Positions 1 to 8,927 of a stretch of 64,000 bases of DNA are shown here, piece by piece (the stretch's first letter is position 1; each line of letters begins with the position of its first letter). Under the pieces are notes generated by a model. That model ran no database searches. It was given only the letters and a program-made list of their open reading frames with translations, and had not been told where the DNA came from. Source of the DNA: Alphaproteobacteria bacterium (GTDB lineage Bacteria; Pseudomonadota; Alphaproteobacteria; Rhodospirillales; Casp-alpha2); contig JAJRRU010000028.1 of the NCBI GenBank assembly GCA_024279135.1, positions 1-64,000 of the forward strand, read 5' to 3'. The position numbers and the translations under genes were made by a program.

Positions 1-2
1 CC

Positions 3-212
3 ATCATATCCGGGATAGAATTGTCCCACATATTCAGGTCCATCAAGTCTCTTTCGGGATGTGAAATCATTATCCTGACCAGTGATAATGATGTGTCTGA
101 AGTCTCAAAGACAGCACCGGCCAATACCACGATTATCCATAAGGACGAATCGTTTTTCGAACAGTTGACCGACAAGCTGATTAGCTGGGGACTGTTTGGC
201 GAGGTCGCCTAG
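3..212 (+). CDS. Response-regulator receiver domain, C-terminal end (partial)
   Basis: The frame is open from the window edge and ends at 212, so only the last 69 residues are visible. They read like the second half of a CheY-like receiver: a SGIEL stretch (beta3-alpha3 loop), then IIILTS, which matches the beta4 strand ending in the conserved Thr/Ser. A HKDES segment follows near where the conserved Lys of beta5 sits, then a final amphipathic helix. The phosphorylated Asp would lie outside the window. The assignment rests on pattern only. The protein could be a single-domain regulator or the end of a larger one. No DNA-binding domain follows. Confidence 0.55.
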   Translation: MISGIELSHIFRSIKSLSGCEIIILTSDNDVSEVSKTAPANTTIIHKDESFFEQLTDKLISWGLFGEVA

Positions 213-412
213 GTCGCCCAGATGTTGTTCTCACCACCTGACTGACAATCTGCCTGCCCTGCATTTTGAAAACAAAAGTGAATTATGTTCCATATCGTTC
301 AGTGTGTTACAGGGATATCGAATGCCTTGGGGGTGGATATCGTTTGTCCACCTTCTTGGATTTATGAGAATTAAAAGTTGTAAATCAATATGATGTCGTA
401 TACTTTAAAACC

Positions 413-769
413 ATGCAAAGACAGAGGGCACGTTCTATCGTTTCTTTCATTGTTGCCCTGAGCTTTATTCTCGGGGCGGTATTGATGTCGGTAATGTCGT
501 CGTCACAGGCCCTCGCATCAACCTCGGTAGAACGCAGATTAGATGTAGATGAGGTGCTGCAGGATCTGTCTTTTCTTTCCGAGGTGTGCCCAAACCATGG
601 TACGGGTGGGTGTTTTGTGTGTTCATTTTCCATACAAAATTATCGACCGGCAACGAATTATTCACTTCGGGTCTCGTCCATAACGGAAATTCCATTAAAT
701 TGGAATCTATATTTCTCCAGGGCAATAGACATTGATCCTGGTCCTCCCAAATACCTTTCCTCCATCTAG
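413..769 (+). CDS. Small exported protein of unknown function next to cox genes
   Basis: 118 residues. The N-terminus is basic, followed by a hydrophobic segment (about residues 9-35) ending in small residues (SSQALAS) like a signal peptide. The mature part has three cysteines in a CPNHGTGGCFVC pattern that could bind a metal or form a disulfide, and a tail with DPGPPKY. There is no clear Shine-Dalgarno sequence. It lies 127 bases upstream of the oxidase subunit II gene on the same strand, so a role linked to the oxidase or to copper is possible but only inferred from position. I do not recognise the family. Confidence 0.5.
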   Translation: MQRQRARSIVSFIVALSFILGAVLMSVMSSSQALASTSVERRLDVDEVLQDLSFLSEVCPNHGTGGCFVCSFSIQNYRPATNYSLRVSSITEIPLNWNLYFSRAIDIDPGPPKYLSSI

Positions 770-896
770 TCGTGCTCTGCTGACCTTCGGGCGGTGGACG
801 TAGTTTAAAGATGCCATGTTCGCCAGGTATTGCCCTGTGTGAACACCCCTACCGGGGACGGCAAGGAATGGTCGATAGGCCAAGAGGATCAAACGA

Positions 897-1520
897 ATGC
901 AAAATGCATTGGGATTGTTGTCTGAGCAGAATATCCTTTTCGGGATTATGCTTGCTCTCGGGTTCGCCGGAATTGCGGCGATGTACTTTGCCCTTTTTAC
1001 AAACAAACGATGGCGGGTTCCCTATTCCATGGAGGTCGTCTTTGTGCTTGTCATCTTGGTGGTGGTGACAGGCGGAGCCATGGTTAGCCAGAAAACGGTG
1101 GATCAATACTGGGAAGATGTGCCCAATATTGAAGAAATCTCCAGGATTTCCGGTAAAGTCGATATCAACGTGGACGCCGCCGCCTTCGACAAAGTCGTCA
1201 CGGCCTATCTTTATCAATGGGGTTTTATCTTCATCAATCCCGATGGCAGCGCAACCCGTAACGCCCTTGCGGTCAAGCCGGGCTCGCGGGTTCTGGTCCA
1301 TGTAACGTCGAACGATGTTATCCACGGCTTTCAGATACCCGCCGCAGGCCTGACAACCGAAGTTGATCCCAATGCGGTTCGTTCGGTTTGGTTTAACGCG
1401 CCTGACAAGCCCGGCAAGTACCTGATCCAGTGCATGGATTATTGCGGTATTGGCCACCATCAGATGAAAGCCTGGCTGGTGGTTGAAGGTGAAGCGGAAA
1501 ATGAAGGGGAGCACGGCTGA
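897..1520 (+). CDS. coxB: Cytochrome c oxidase subunit II with CuA site
   Basis: 207 residues. Two transmembrane helices (about 13-35 and 45-63) are followed by a periplasmic cupredoxin domain. The CuA ligands are all visible: His143 in VIHGF, then Cys179, Cys183, His187 and Met190 in the C-x3-C-x3-H-x2-M arrangement. Asp181 stands where many subunits II have the Glu that gives a backbone ligand. The protein takes electrons from a cytochrome c or cupredoxin and passes them to subunit I. The stop codon overlaps the subunit I start, so the two are translationally coupled. The domain is short and lacks a fused cytochrome c domain, as in compact B-family oxidases. AGAGGAT upstream is a plausible ribosome-binding site. 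Confidence 0.92.
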   Translation: MQNALGLLSEQNILFGIMLALGFAGIAAMYFALFTNKRWRVPYSMEVVFVLVILVVVTGGAMVSQKTVDQYWEDVPNIEEISRISGKVDINVDAAAFDKVVTAYLYQWGFIFINPDGSATRNALAVKPGSRVLVHVTSNDVIHGFQIPAAGLTTEVDPNAVRSVWFNAPDKPGKYLIQCMDYCGIGHHQMKAWLVVEGEAENEGEHG

Positions 1521-3100
1521 TGCAATATCAATATCACAAAAGCCTGAACTGGCCGGTCGAAGATCTTTTTGCGACGTTCTCATTCAGACAATTGATAACC
1601 TCCAGCGACGCGCGGGTTCTCGGCGTTAAAGGGATGCTTCTGGCACTGATTATGATGGGGATCGGTGGCATTATGGCCATGACAATGCGCCTGGAGCTGA
1701 TGGAGCCGGGAATCCAGTTCATCGAATCCAAGCCATATATCAACGCCGTCACCATTCATGGCCTGATTATGGTGCTTGCTTATTCGGTACCTTTTGCAAC
1801 GGCGGCATTGTATTTCATCCTGCCCAATACGCTTGAGCTTGATGGGATCAGTTCGCCCTGGGCAGCTCACATGAGTTTTCTGACGCTTATAATCGGTGGG
1901 GTTTTGTTGTTTATCTCGCGGCCGGATTTCACCTGGTCGTTTTATGCGCCGTTAAGCTTGCGTGTTGCCACCGACATGGTGTGGATGGCCCACATCGCCA
2001 TTATACTCGTCGGGATCAGTGAATTTCTGGGTGGCATTCCATTGCTTGGAACCGCGCTGGCCTGGAAAAAGAAATCCGGCCAGAACTGGATAGACATGCC
2101 ACTGTCAGGCTGGTCGGCACTGACCGGGGGGCTGTTCCTGATCGTATCGGCGCCCATGTTGTCTCTGGTCGGATTATTGATGTTAACGGACTTCCTGCAA
2201 ATTACAGCTATTTACGAGCCCGCACGCGGTGGTGACGCGCTGACCTTCCTGTTCATGAGCTGGTTTTATGGTCATCCTGCGGTCTATCTGCCATTGGTAC
2301 CATTGGTTGGTGTGCTCTATCATATGCTGCCGCGTCTTCTGGGGCGTAATCTCTGGAGCCATAAATCCGGTGTGATTGCCTTTTCAACGATGTTCATCCT
2401 GGGGTTTGGCGTTTGGGTGCACCATTTTCAACCCAATTTCACGGTTCATAATCTGGTGAATTTTTTCTTCCAGTTCATGACAATGCTGATCATTATTCCC
2501 AGTTCCCTGCACGTTTTCAACTGGGTGGCGAGTATGTGGCAGGGCCAAATATCGGAAGAAACCAGGGCTACGATCCCATTCAAGTTCATCTGTGGGGCGG
2601 TCTTTATGATCATCGTGGGCGGTGTCAACGGATATCTCAACGGCAACATCGCCGTCGATACGGATTTTATCCATAATACTTATTGGTTACCGGCCCACTT
2701 CCACGCCATGTTCCTTGGCTTTATTGGCATGATGACCATGGCTGTTTTCTATTTCCTCTTCCCCTATATCACGGGCCGGATGTTTTCCCAGAAGCTCGCC
2801 AATCTTCATTTCTGGCTTTGGATGCCGGGGATTTTCAGCCAGGTTATGCTGATGTTCTGGCTTGGCCTGACCTATCATCCCCGTTGGGTCGTGGATTATC
2901 TGCCTTTACCTGAATGGGTGACGGGACAGTTCTGGCTTTCCATTGCCGGGTTCGTCAATGGCTTCGGCTTTCTGATCTTTCTGTACAATATTTTAATCAG
3001 TGTGCGTTCAGGAAAGCCGGTTGAGGGTGATCCCTGGCCGGTACCCGATACGTCGATTGATGGGGCCTCAAAACAGCCCGCTACCGAACCAGCAGAATAA
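1520..3100 (+). CDS. coxA: Heme-copper oxidase subunit I (B-family-like)
   Basis: 526 residues with about 12 membrane helices. Heme and copper ligands are visible: His80 (low-spin heme), His252 and Tyr256 in GHPAVY (CuB and the cross-linked Tyr), His301-His302 (CuB), and His393/His395 in AHFHAMF (high-spin and low-spin heme). The helix-VI motif is HPAVY, not the HPEVY of A1-type oxidases, so the D-channel glutamate is absent. With no subunit III gene and a short subunit II, this points to a B-type (ba3-like) oxygen reductase. The retained Tyr argues against a nitric oxide reductase, but B-family-derived NORs are the main alternative. It is the second gene of a three-gene operon, and 12 bases separate it from the cupredoxin gene. 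Confidence 0.9.
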   Translation: MQYQYHKSLNWPVEDLFATFSFRQLITSSDARVLGVKGMLLALIMMGIGGIMAMTMRLELMEPGIQFIESKPYINAVTIHGLIMVLAYSVPFATAALYFILPNTLELDGISSPWAAHMSFLTLIIGGVLLFISRPDFTWSFYAPLSLRVATDMVWMAHIAIILVGISEFLGGIPLLGTALAWKKKSGQNWIDMPLSGWSALTGGLFLIVSAPMLSLVGLLMLTDFLQITAIYEPARGGDALTFLFMSWFYGHPAVYLPLVPLVGVLYHMLPRLLGRNLWSHKSGVIAFSTMFILGFGVWVHHFQPNFTVHNLVNFFFQFMTMLIIIPSSLHVFNWVASMWQGQISEETRATIPFKFICGAVFMIIVGGVNGYLNGNIAVDTDFIHNTYWLPAHFHAMFLGFIGMMTMAVFYFLFPYITGRMFSQKLANLHFWLWMPGIFSQVMLMFWLGLTYHPRWVVDYLPLPEWVTGQFWLSIAGFVNGFGFLIFLYNILISVRSGKPVEGDPWPVPDTSIDGASKQPATEPAE

Positions 3101-3112
3101 GGAGATCGTAAA

Positions 3113-4162
3113 ATGATTTGGAGAATCTGGTCAATATTGATGGTTGTTCTCGTTGCTGGAGTATGGTTGCTGGCAATTCCTTTTTCACCTCAACCGATCC
3201 TGGAAACTGGCACGGTGATTAACCTGTACCGCGATATGGGGATCGTGCCCGAAGCGGGTGCCATAACATTTTCAAATGAAATCGAACACGATGTTTTTGA
3301 GGTTCCTGAACGCGACGAGATGGAGCTCACCAAAGCAATGGCATCAATGGATATGGGGGCCATGGTGATGGATGGCACCGCCATGGAGGGTATGGCTAAA
3401 GATAGCACCACCGCTATGGAGGGTATGGCTATGGATAGCACCACCGCCATGGAGGGTATGGCTATGGATAGCACCACCGCCATGGAGGGTATGGCTATGG
3501 ATAGCACCACCGCCATGGAGGGTATGGCTAAAGATAGCACCACCGCCATGGAGGGTATGGCTAAAGATAGCTCTACCGCCATGGAAGGTATGGCCATGGA
3601 CAATACCACCGCTATGGATGGCGGACACGATGAGGAAGCCGAAGAAGAAGCCGAAGAAGAAGGTGGTCACGGTGGTGGCAGTATGGCTGAGGGGTTGATG
3701 ATACTGGCCCAGGGCAAGGCCATGGATGTTGATCGCGAAATTATCCATGATGGGATCAAGATTGATGCCGAAGTCATGATCGACCTGAAGGAATGGAGTG
3801 TTGGCATGGGAATGACCATGGTTCAGCCGGGAAAAACCATTCGTCTGAGGATTCGCAATTCAGGCAATATTCCTCATGAATTCATGATCATGAACGGGGC
3901 TGCCATGCAGGCGGTCAATTATCGTCTCAACCGTCCCGACTGGAACCTGCTGGAACACGAAGCAATCACGGAGGTACCATTCCTGATGCCCGGTGATACG
4001 GTCGATATGGTGATAAAAATAACCAAACCGGGCATGTGGATGTACATGTGCATGTTCCCCTATCATATGCAACTGGGCATGATGGGCATGTTGATGACAC
4101 CCGACATGATGGGGAAAATGGATATGAATAGGGAAATGGACCTGTTCATGCCCCAAACCTAG
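3113..4162 (+). CDS. Membrane-anchored cupredoxin with Met-rich tandem repeats
   Basis: 349 residues. An N-terminal membrane anchor or signal (about 5-24) is followed by a linker and seven near-identical 11-residue repeats built on TAMEGMAMDST (about 89-167). A Glu/His/Gly-rich spacer (170-189) leads to a C-terminal cupredoxin domain. Type 1 copper ligands are visible: His255 in IPHEF, then Cys313, His318 and Met323 in C-x4-H-x4-M. The gene is third in the oxidase operon, after a good AAGGAG site. I infer that the domain carries electrons to CuA or delivers copper, and that the Met repeats bind Cu(I) in the periplasm. Met-rich copper-binding repeats are known in copper resistance proteins, but this array next to an oxidase is unusual. 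Confidence 0.85.
   Translation: MIWRIWSILMVVLVAGVWLLAIPFSPQPILETGTVINLYRDMGIVPEAGAITFSNEIEHDVFEVPERDEMELTKAMASMDMGAMVMDGTAMEGMAKDSTTAMEGMAMDSTTAMEGMAMDSTTAMEGMAMDSTTAMEGMAKDSTTAMEGMAKDSSTAMEGMAMDNTTAMDGGHDEEAEEEAEEEGGHGGGSMAEGLMILAQGKAMDVDREIIHDGIKIDAEVMIDLKEWSVGMGMTMVQPGKTIRLRIRNSGNIPHEFMIMNGAAMQAVNYRLNRPDWNLLEHEAITEVPFLMPGDTVDMVIKITKPGMWMYMCMFPYHMQLGMMGMLMTPDMMGKMDMNREMDLFMPQT
3376..3620 (+). repeat. 33-bp tandem repeat coding Met-rich 11-mers
   Basis: About seven direct copies of a 33-bp unit, plus a degenerate edge, lie inside the cupredoxin gene. The unit length is a multiple of three, so copy-number changes would keep the frame open. The copies differ mainly at the ATG/AAA codon (Met versus Lys) and at silent positions. 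Most other frames also stay open through the array, which produces spurious long antisense ORFs. Confidence 0.95.
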
Positions 4163-4221
4163 CCATTTTCCTGGGTGCGTCTTGTGGAACGTGTGGGGGT
4201 GCGTGATGTGGAACCAGCCAG

Positions 4222-6474
4222 TTATTTACTCGTCGCCACGTAAACACCGATCCAGTCTTCATCGGGGGGTGATTCTTCGTATTCCGTGATCCTTTCCTCG
4301 ATCAGGTCATAGTAGAAACACATATTGAAGAACGGCAGGCATTGCTCGCGCAGACCCGTGATAAGTTTACGAGACTCGTCCCATTTCTGGGATCGGTAGG
4401 TGGTTACCATATCCGAATGAACGGTTTTGAAAGACACGAAATCCGGGTCCTCTGCCAAGGCTTCCAGACCCAGCAGGGTGAATATCCGAACCGCAGTAGT
4501 CTTACCTTTAACCTGGATCAGATCGAGCTCTACAGAGGCCAGGTTTTCACACTGGGCTTGCGTGGTTTCACCAATAATGATGTCCACGCCGTAAGCCTTG
4601 GATTGACCTTCGAGCCGGGCGGCTGTGTTGACCGTGTCGCCCAGCACGGAATAATCAAATCGCTGGTCTGATCCCATGTTGCCGACAACCGCAGAGCCGG
4701 TGTTCAGGCCAATGCCGACCTTTAAAGGAATATGCAAGCGGTTCTCTTCCTTGGCCTCACGTTCGAGCAATTCGTTGAGCGGGCCCATATCCTCGATCAT
4801 GGCCAGGGCTGATTCACAGGCATTCTGGGCATGTTTTACATCGTCAAGCGGCGCATTCCAGAACGCCATGATGCAATCACCCATGTATTTGTCTACCGTG
4901 CCCTGGCGATCGAGAATTTCGTTGGTTAGTGGGGTCAGCAGTTTGTTGATCAGGCTGGTCAGGCCTTCCGGGGTAAATTGTTCGGAAATGGTGGTGAACC
5001 CGCGCACGTCACAAAACAGCAGGGTCAGTTCACGGGTCTCGCCGCCGAGCTTCAATTCATCGGGGTTTTCGGCGACCCGGCTGACCATATCGGGCGACAG
5101 GTATTTGGAAAATGCATCCCGGGTAGCTTTTTTCTGGGCTTCTTCGCGGGCGTACCCGGTAAAGGTCATGGCCGTGTAGAGCAGCAATATGGAGGCCACG
5201 GCAAATACCGCATCGAACAGCATTTTGTGTTCGATGAACATATACCACGACATGCCCCCTGCTCCACCGGCGATCATGGTAAAGATCACCAGCGCCCATT
5301 TGGCCCCGACCCAGGGTACCAGGATGATCATCAAGATACCGCCACACATAATCAGGAACAGCTCGGCAACCTGTGCGTAGTTAGGCCGCTCCAGAAAGGT
5401 CTTCTCGAAAGCATTTTCCAGGAACTGGGCGTGCACTTCGACCCCGGGAATAACCCCTTCGGTGGGGATTGCCCGAATATCGAGCAGCCCCACAGCCGAG
5501 GTGCCGATCAACGCCAGTTTACCCTTGATGCGGGCCGGATCGACCACGCCGCTCAGGACCTCATGGGCTGAAATGTACTTGGATCTATCTGTTCTGGAGA
5601 AATACGGGTAGACCCGGCCAATTTTATCGGTTCGCAGCTTCAATCCTTTGGTGACGGCCACCGCATTGATACCAGCATCGTTAACCTCGACCAGCGTAGT
5701 CTGGCGTCCGGTTGCCAGACGCAGCATCTCAAGACCAAGGGTCGGGAACATGTGACCGTCATAGGCAAAAAGTGTCGGCAGTCGACGGACAATGCCATCG
5801 CCTTCGGGAACCAGCGACAAGATACCCTGACCGCCAAATTTATGGGCGGTGGCCTGTTCCAGCAACGTAATGTTGCGCACCAGTGACGGTGCCGTTGGCA
5901 GTAATAACACGGGGTCCCGGGCGTTTTTGGAAAGCTTTCTGGTGGCGACGGATTTTTTAACCGGCGGTCCTTTATCCGTATTCAGTTCCTCCCAATACGT
6001 AGCCTGTCCCAGAACCACGCGGGTTCGGCGCAGGATATTGGCAAAAGCCTCGTCGTTGCCGGCAAGTTTGCTGATCTTTGCCTTTGTTTCTTCGTCCAGA
6101 CCGCTCAGGGATTTGGCAATCACCTGGGGATTCATCCTGTCGGGTTCAGGGAACGAAATATCGAAGCCAACCACGCCGACGCCCATGGCAAAAAGGTTTT
6201 GCAGCATTTGGGCGTAGATATTCCGTGGCCAGGGATACTGACCGATGATGCCCAGGCTTTCTTCGTCAATGTCGATGATGACGACGGGGCTCTTGCCGGG
6301 TGCTGGAATGGGCCGGGGGTTTAGATCCTGGAAAAAATCGAAGGTTTTGTTGCGGGCGAACTCTACGGGGTAAGGGTCGATGTAATAGATCGTCAGAAAG
6401 CTGAACAGCAGTGCCATTCCGACCAGTCTGTCAAAGCTGAAAACACTACGGAAAATGCGTTTAAGTATACCCAT
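4222..6474 (-). CDS. CHASE2-domain adenylate/guanylate cyclase
   Basis: 750 residues from the ATG at 6474, which follows ACAGGG. A TTG 14 codons earlier is an alternative start. Layout: one N-terminal membrane helix (about 18-32), a periplasmic CHASE2 sensor (about 40-350), three membrane helices (about 370-440), a short linker, and a class III cyclase catalytic domain (about 480-660). The two metal-binding aspartates are visible in FCDVRGF (Asp489) and KYMGDC (Asp533). The C-terminal ~90 residues resemble the TPR-like tail often seen in this family. The protein should make cAMP (or cGMP) in response to a periplasmic signal. It is transcribed divergently from the type I secretion genes. Confidence 0.93.
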   Translation of the reverse strand: MGILKRIFRSVFSFDRLVGMALLFSFLTIYYIDPYPVEFARNKTFDFFQDLNPRPIPAPGKSPVVIIDIDEESLGIIGQYPWPRNIYAQMLQNLFAMGVGVVGFDISFPEPDRMNPQVIAKSLSGLDEETKAKISKLAGNDEAFANILRRTRVVLGQATYWEELNTDKGPPVKKSVATRKLSKNARDPVLLLPTAPSLVRNITLLEQATAHKFGGQGILSLVPEGDGIVRRLPTLFAYDGHMFPTLGLEMLRLATGRQTTLVEVNDAGINAVAVTKGLKLRTDKIGRVYPYFSRTDRSKYISAHEVLSGVVDPARIKGKLALIGTSAVGLLDIRAIPTEGVIPGVEVHAQFLENAFEKTFLERPNYAQVAELFLIMCGGILMIILVPWVGAKWALVIFTMIAGGAGGMSWYMFIEHKMLFDAVFAVASILLLYTAMTFTGYAREEAQKKATRDAFSKYLSPDMVSRVAENPDELKLGGETRELTLLFCDVRGFTTISEQFTPEGLTSLINKLLTPLTNEILDRQGTVDKYMGDCIMAFWNAPLDDVKHAQNACESALAMIEDMGPLNELLEREAKEENRLHIPLKVGIGLNTGSAVVGNMGSDQRFDYSVLGDTVNTAARLEGQSKAYGVDIIIGETTQAQCENLASVELDLIQVKGKTTAVRIFTLLGLEALAEDPDFVSFKTVHSDMVTTYRSQKWDESRKLITGLREQCLPFFNMCFYYDLIEERITEYEESPPDEDWIGVYVATSK

Positions 6475-6652
6475 CGTGCCCTGTTGTCGCCTCCCTGTAT
6501 CTGGATCTTTGTCCAATGATGATAATGTTATAACAGCATTTAGTTTTTAAAGCGAACCCGTCAGGATCAAGTCTGTATATTTAACTATTTAAACAGGTAT
6601 GATTGGGTATTATGTACATTGCGTGAAATAATGAAACTGTTTTTGAAACAAT

Positions 6653-8905
6653 ATGGCAGATAAAACACGAAAATCGTGGATAAAACCGCTGATGAAATCA
6701 CTGAGACCTGTGTTTCGTGAAGTTTTGGTGATGTCTGCATTTGTCAATATTCTGGCCCTTGCTGTGCCCATATTTACCTTGCAGGTCTACGACCGGGTTA
6801 TCCAACATTCCGGGATCAGCACCCTGCAAGGTCTGGTTCTCGGTATGATCGTGGTTTTTATATTCGAATATGTGCTGCGCCAGTCGCGATCGCGGATCAT
6901 GCAGACGGTGGCCATGCGGGTTGACGTTGAGGTCGGACAGGCCGTTTTCAGCAAATTTACCTCTGTACCGCTCAATGTTCTGGAATCCCGGTCGTCAAAT
7001 GACTGGCAATCCATGTTTCGCGATGTGGATGTGGTGCGCAATACCCTTTCCGGTGCCCCGGCAATTTTACTCTGCGACCTGCCTTTTGCCATTCTGTTCT
7101 TCGCGTTGATCGCCGTTATTGCTACGCCCATCGTCTGGGTGCTGGCGATAATCATCCCGCTGTTTCTGATCGTGACCTGGCGGGCCGGAGCGGTCATGGG
7201 CCAGGCCAACTCAGAGGAACGCAACAGCTCGCAGGACCGTGATAGCCTGATTGCCGAGATGATTAACGGACGGGCCACCATCAAGGCCCTGGCGCTGGAA
7301 GGTGCCATGCGACCCCTATGGGAAGAACGCCACGCCCACAATATTGAAAACGCCATTACTCGCGGTGCGAGAACCGATAAATACACCAATCTGGGCCAGA
7401 CACTGACCATGTCCACCAGTTTGTTCATGACCACCGCCGGGGCGTTGATGATTATTTCCCAGGATATGACCATGGGATCGCTGATTGCCGCCAATATGCT
7501 GTCGGGCCGGTTGCTGGGACCGTTGAACCAGTTGGTCAGCCAGTGGCGGACCTATAGTGGTTACCGGCTTGCGGTTAAACGGCTGGGCGATATTTTTGCC
7601 ATCGAAAGCGAACGCATGGTCAGCGAGGTCACCCTCAGCAAACCCAAGGGTCGGATCGAATGTTTCAATCTTGATTTTTCCTATATAAAAGGCACCCGTC
7701 CGGTGTGTGACAATGTATCGGTGTCTTTTTTGGAAAACCGTATGCACGCGCTGGTGGGTCGCAATGGCAGCGGCAAGACAACCCTGTTGAAGTTAATTCA
7801 AGGGTTGTACCGGCCCGGTAATGGCCGGGTGCTGTTCGACGGGGCTGATATAAGTCAGTTCTCGCGGCCCGAACTGGCCCAGTGGATGGGGTATGTGCCA
7901 CAGGAAAGTACCCTGTTTGCCGGTACGGTTCGTGACAATATCACCCACCGTTTCCCGAACGCCAGTGATGAACAGATTATTGCCGTATCCAAGGCCGCCG
8001 GTGTTCATGAATTTATTATTGACCTGCCCGATGGTTATGCCTCTGATATCGGCGAGGCCGGGCGCATGTTGTCGGGTGGCCAACGCCAGCGTATCGCCAT
8101 CGCACGTGCACTGATCGGCGACCCATCGGTCTTGTTGCTTGATGAACCGTCCAGTTCTCTGGACCGTCACGCCGAGCAAGACCTGCGTGATACGTTGAAA
8201 GAGCTGTGTCAAAATCACACGGTCATCATTATTACCCATAGTCCCATTCTGCTGGCGGCTTGTGATAATCTGGTGGCTCTGGACAAGGGCAAAATAGCGC
8301 TGGCTGGGACAGCCAAGGATATTTTGCCCCAGTTGTTCGGCGCTGGAAAATCCCGGCCCTCTCCAGCCGCCGCGCCCGTTGCACCCGCACCTGAACCCCC
8401 GCCAGCCCCGGTCCCTGCTCCACCAGTCGTCCCAGCCCCACCAGTCGCACCCGCCCCAGTTGCACCAGCCCCAGTTGCACCCGCCCCAGTGGCAGCGCCG
8501 CCTGTGCCATCTCCGCCACCACCACCGGCCCCCATTGCGGCTCCTGCACCAATTCCTGCACCGATCCCCGCACCAACCCCCGCACCGGCTGCGGCTCCAG
8601 CCTCGCCGCAAGCAGCCGAATCAAGCCAGGTGAGACAAAAACAGGTTGCGCAAAATGAAAGCAAATCGGCGGTGCGGCCAATGGGCAGGTCCCGGAATAA
8701 ACCTGCGCCAGCCCCACAGCAGCAGCCGAAACAGGTGCAACCGGCACCGACCCAACAAGCACAACCGGCACCGACCCAACAAGCACAACCGGCACCGGCG
8801 AAACAAGCTGATGCACCGGCCCCTCTCCCGGAGGGGGAACGCACGGCCGATCCCTATAATGATGCACTCACATCCCTGACACGCGACAAAAAAAGCTCGC
8901 CCTGA
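6653..8905 (+). CDS. Type I secretion ABC transporter with Pro/Ala-rich tail
   Basis: 750 residues. A six-helix membrane domain (about 20-290) is followed by an ATPase domain with Walker A GRNGSGKTT (about 368-376), signature LSGGQRQR (about 472) and Walker B VLLLDEP (about 493). There is no N-terminal C39 peptidase domain. The arrangement matches HlyB/LapB-type exporters of RTX proteins or adhesins. An unusual C-terminal extension of about 180 residues (567 on) is rich in Pro, Ala, Val and Gln, with PAPVAPAPVA and PAPTQQAQ repeats. It is probably a flexible cytoplasmic tail. The HlyD-type partner follows 22 bases downstream. No outer-membrane TolC gene or secreted substrate is visible nearby. 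Confidence 0.92.
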   Translation: MADKTRKSWIKPLMKSLRPVFREVLVMSAFVNILALAVPIFTLQVYDRVIQHSGISTLQGLVLGMIVVFIFEYVLRQSRSRIMQTVAMRVDVEVGQAVFSKFTSVPLNVLESRSSNDWQSMFRDVDVVRNTLSGAPAILLCDLPFAILFFALIAVIATPIVWVLAIIIPLFLIVTWRAGAVMGQANSEERNSSQDRDSLIAEMINGRATIKALALEGAMRPLWEERHAHNIENAITRGARTDKYTNLGQTLTMSTSLFMTTAGALMIISQDMTMGSLIAANMLSGRLLGPLNQLVSQWRTYSGYRLAVKRLGDIFAIESERMVSEVTLSKPKGRIECFNLDFSYIKGTRPVCDNVSVSFLENRMHALVGRNGSGKTTLLKLIQGLYRPGNGRVLFDGADISQFSRPELAQWMGYVPQESTLFAGTVRDNITHRFPNASDEQIIAVSKAAGVHEFIIDLPDGYASDIGEAGRMLSGGQRQRIAIARALIGDPSVLLLDEPSSSLDRHAEQDLRDTLKELCQNHTVIIITHSPILLAACDNLVALDKGKIALAGTAKDILPQLFGAGKSRPSPAAAPVAPAPEPPPAPVPAPPVVPAPPVAPAPVAPAPVAPAPVAAPPVPSPPPPPAPIAAPAPIPAPIPAPTPAPAAAPASPQAAESSQVRQKQVAQNESKSAVRPMGRSRNKPAPAPQQQPKQVQPAPTQQAQPAPTQQAQPAPAKQADAPAPLPEGERTADPYNDALTSLTRDKKSSP

Positions 8906-8927
8906 GGTAAACGGAAGGACTTAGCAC

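Noticed and set aside
849-1583. 244-codon minus-strand ORF across subunit II
   Set aside because: Antisense to a gene with intact CuA ligands; no family features.
3376-3620. CRISPR-like array
   Set aside because: Units abut without unique spacers and lie in a coding frame.
3190-3748. Long antisense and alternate-frame ORFs through the cupredoxin repeat
   Set aside because: A repeat unit divisible by three keeps most frames open. Only the sense frame has a ribosome-binding site and domains.
7793-8867. Long Gly/Ala/Trp/Arg-rich ORFs opposite the ABC transporter
   Set aside because: They are shadows of the Pro/Ala codon repeats in the transporter tail, low complexity and without starts.
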